Made by a program: the position numbers and the translations under genes
In this document: piece by piece, positions 4,913 to 6,306 of the stretch
Layout: every line of letters starts with the position of its first letter
Numbering within the stretch: position 1 is the stretch's first letter
DNA from: an uncultured Synechococcus sp.
GTDB lineage: Bacteria > Cyanobacteriota > Cyanobacteriia > PCC-6307 > Cyanobiaceae
Direction of reading: 5' to 3'
Assembly (NCBI GenBank): GCA_913040905.1
Contig: CAJWIC010000085.1
Location: 1 to 6,306, forward strand
Length of the DNA stretch: 6,306 nucleotides
Notes under the pieces: generated by a model
Told to the model about the DNA's origin: nothing
Database searches by the model: none
The model's input: only the letters and a program-made list of their open reading frames with translations

Positions 4913-6049
4913 TTGAGCAGCAGCCGTCCCTCTCGACGTTCTCCAGGATGGGGAACTCCGGCGCGCCTTCTCCTGCGATTGATGGTGCTGGGGGTTGGAC
5001 TTGGCGTGCTGACGGGGTCAGCGCTGCGCTGGTTCGCCCCGCAGGTTCAACGCCAGACCCTCAACCTGCCGGGCTGGTTCAAGCTGCCCGAAACCGTTGA
5101 CGCGGAGACGTCAGTCCAAGACAGACCGGAACTGACCCAAAAACCGGTTGTCAGTCGTTTCCAGCCAACCCGCGAAATTCCTGAACTCTCCTCCCGCTGG
5201 CGTGCCATCGCGGCCGCACACAAGGATCTTGAGGCCAGCGCGTACATGCTGATCCTCGACGACGGCCGATTCGCCCAGATGAATGCCGATCGCCCGATGC
5301 CGGCGGCCAGTTCCATCAAAACGCCGATCCTGCTGACAGCACTCCAACGGGTCGACACCGGCGATCTGCACTGGAATGAGCCGCTTGTGCTGACCAAGGA
5401 ACTCGTGGGAGGTGGTGCGGGGTGGATGGCATCACGCCCCCTCGGAAGCCGTTTCCCGGCCCGCGTCGCCGCCACTGAAATGATTCGTGTCAGCGATAAT
5501 TCCGCCACGAACCTTCTGATCGAGCGGGTGGGTGGTCAGCAGACCATCAATCAGCGGTTCCGGGATCTCGGTTTAACCGCCACCGAGATCAACGACTGGC
5601 TTCCCGATCTGGACGGCACCAACACCACGAGTGCCCATGACCTCAGCCGCAGCATTGCCCTGGTCGACACCGGGGAAGCCCTGAGCCTTCGCAGCCGCGA
5701 TCTCTTCCGCGAGATCATGGCCACCTCCGTGACCAACACACTTCTGCCAACGGGATTGTTGAAGGGGCTCGGCGGTGCCCAGGGCGCCCCTGATCCCAAC
5801 CTCGCCAGTCAGGGTTATCGCGTTTACAACAAGACCGGTGACATCGGTATTGCCTATGCCGATGCCGGCTTGATTGAACTGCCCGATGGGCGCCGTGCCG
5901 TTGCGGGTTTTCTGGTGAAGGGTCCGTTCAACGACCCCAGGTCCACCAACCTGATCCGTGCCATGGCAGCAGCCATGGCCCCCTACCTCAAGCCAGAGCC
6001 GGCTCCACCTCGAAGGGTCGCCTCCCCTCCAATTGATTCCGCGCCATGA
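4913..6049 (+). CDS. Membrane-anchored serine hydrolase of the class A beta-lactamase/PBP fold, lacking the usual Glu166
   Basis: This 378-residue envelope protein has an Arg-rich N-terminus, one hydrophobic segment at about 19-40, a linker, then a penicilloyl-serine transferase domain from about 95. The three active-site motifs are intact: SSIK (133-136, nucleophile Ser133, Lys136), SDN (194-196) and KTG (307-309). By eye the omega loop reads NDWLPDLDGTNTTS (227-240). The Trp-x-Pro-x-Leu frame aligns with WEPELN of TEM enzymes, but the deacylating Glu166 is Leu230 and Asn170 is Asp234, and the loop is shortened. It would probably acylate but deacylate poorly as a class A lactamase, so a DD-peptidase-like or other envelope role is at least as likely as resistance. 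A Pro-rich tail closes it (361-373). The start is TTG with no strong Shine-Dalgarno, so it is less certain. The stop overlaps the next ATG. Confidence 0.85.
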   Translation: MSSSRPSRRSPGWGTPARLLLRLMVLGVGLGVLTGSALRWFAPQVQRQTLNLPGWFKLPETVDAETSVQDRPELTQKPVVSRFQPTREIPELSSRWRAIAAAHKDLEASAYMLILDDGRFAQMNADRPMPAASSIKTPILLTALQRVDTGDLHWNEPLVLTKELVGGGAGWMASRPLGSRFPARVAATEMIRVSDNSATNLLIERVGGQQTINQRFRDLGLTATEINDWLPDLDGTNTTSAHDLSRSIALVDTGEALSLRSRDLFREIMATSVTNTLLPTGLLKGLGGAQGAPDPNLASQGYRVYNKTGDIGIAYADAGLIELPDGRRAVAGFLVKGPFNDPRSTNLIRAMAAAMAPYLKPEPAPPRRVASPPIDSAP

Positions 6050-6306
6050 GATCACTGCTTCTGCTTGGTGCCGTGCTCGCCGGCCTCGTCGCGGGAGTGC
6101 CCCCATCTGTTGCCGACGACATCATCCGCCGGCAACAGAGCATCCGATCGCTTCCGGGGCAACTGGATGCCGTGCTGATGGTGAACGACAACAACCCGGA
6201 GCTGATCAAGGAAGACGGCATCCTTCTCTCCACCTTTCCCAACGGCGGCGATGCTTCCATCTCCGTGGACCTGAACGGCCGTTTCGATCTGTTCAGCCAT
6301 CACGTC
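6046..6306 (+). CDS. Secreted DUF3370-family protein, N-terminal part (runs off the right edge)
   Basis: The 87 codons present encode a signal peptide (MRSLLLLGAVLAGLVAGV, with likely cleavage after the SVA at residues 21-23), then SLPGQLDAVLMVNDNNPELI and EDGILLSTFP, and near the edge NGRFDLFSHHV. The arrangement of LPGQLD, then N-x-N-PE, then GILLSTFP, then GRFD-x-F-HH is what I recognise as the start of the cyanobacterial DUF3370 family, whose function is unknown. The protein is probably periplasmic or exported. Its ATG overlaps the stop of the serine hydrolase (ATGA, 6046-6049), so the two are probably translated as a coupled pair, suggesting but not proving a shared envelope role. The gene is open at the right edge, so its length and C-terminus cannot be judged. 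Family assignment is from memory of the pattern. Confidence 0.8.
   Translation, partial: MRSLLLLGAVLAGLVAGVPPSVADDIIRRQQSIRSLPGQLDAVLMVNDNNPELIKEDGILLSTFPNGGDASISVDLNGRFDLFSHHV

Noticed and set aside
4928..4948. Possible twin-arginine signal (SRRSPGW) in the hydrolase N-terminus
   Set aside because: The residues after the arginine pair do not match the S-R-R-x-F-L-K pattern, and a plain basic region before a membrane anchor explains it.
5573..6106. 177-codon open frame on the minus strand across the serine hydrolase
   Set aside because: It is antisense to a gene with three intact active-site motifs; the translation is Gly/Ala/Arg-rich with no recognisable domain.
1..6306. HIP1 octamers (GCGATCGC), tRNA genes, CRISPR arrays and insertion sequences
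   Set aside because: None were found by eye. Several CGATCG cores occur but none is a full HIP1; absence of HIP1 fits marine picocyanobacteria.

Overview
The window looks like chromosomal DNA from a marine picocyanobacterium, most likely a marine Synechococcus or a high-GC relative. The reasons are its moderately high G+C, a CAAD-domain membrane protein, a GuaB3-type IMP dehydrogenase-like enzyme, petG of the cytochrome b6f complex, a cytochrome cM-like protein and a cyanobacterial DUF3370 protein, all packed in compact housekeeping order. No IS element, phage gene, CRISPR array or tRNA/rRNA gene was seen, and base composition looks even throughout.

Layout. At the left edge the first 35 codons of gyrA read leftward (1-107). 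A 92-bp divergent spacer separates them from a CAAD-domain protein (200-673). guaB3 follows (729-1892) and is closed by two tandem hairpins: a long near-perfect stem-loop at 1904-1942 and a GC hairpin followed by a T-rich run at 1950-1970. A 14-bp perfect palindrome (2001-2014) and a consensus TTGACA box (2023-2028) then precede trxA (2071-2394). trxA is followed closely by hisH (2424-3065) and rsmD (3062-3682), which look like one transcription unit. petG (3612-3728, minus strand, 38 aa) overlaps the 3' end of rsmD in antisense and is divergent from a cytochrome cM-like gene (3787-4176). That gene overlaps a trmJ-type RNA methyltransferase (4173-4883). A membrane-anchored serine hydrolase of the class A beta-lactamase fold (4913-6049) comes next and overlaps a secreted DUF3370 protein (6046 to the edge).

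Functionally this is a mixed set: DNA topology (gyrA), thylakoid membrane (CAAD, PetG, CytM), purine metabolism (GuaB3), redox (TrxA), histidine synthesis (HisH), rRNA/tRNA methylation (RsmD, TrmJ) and the cell envelope (serine hydrolase, DUF3370). Tight stop/start overlaps at three junctions suggest translational coupling in two runs, trxA-hisH-rsmD and cytM-trmJ-hydrolase-DUF3370.

I see no convincing evidence of an undescribed multi-gene system. The points most worth a second look are the serine hydrolase that lacks the deacylating glutamate of class A beta-lactamases, the inverted-repeat symmetry around the petG/cytM divergent starts, the antisense overlap of petG with rsmD, the palindrome upstream of trxA, and the double hairpin after guaB3.
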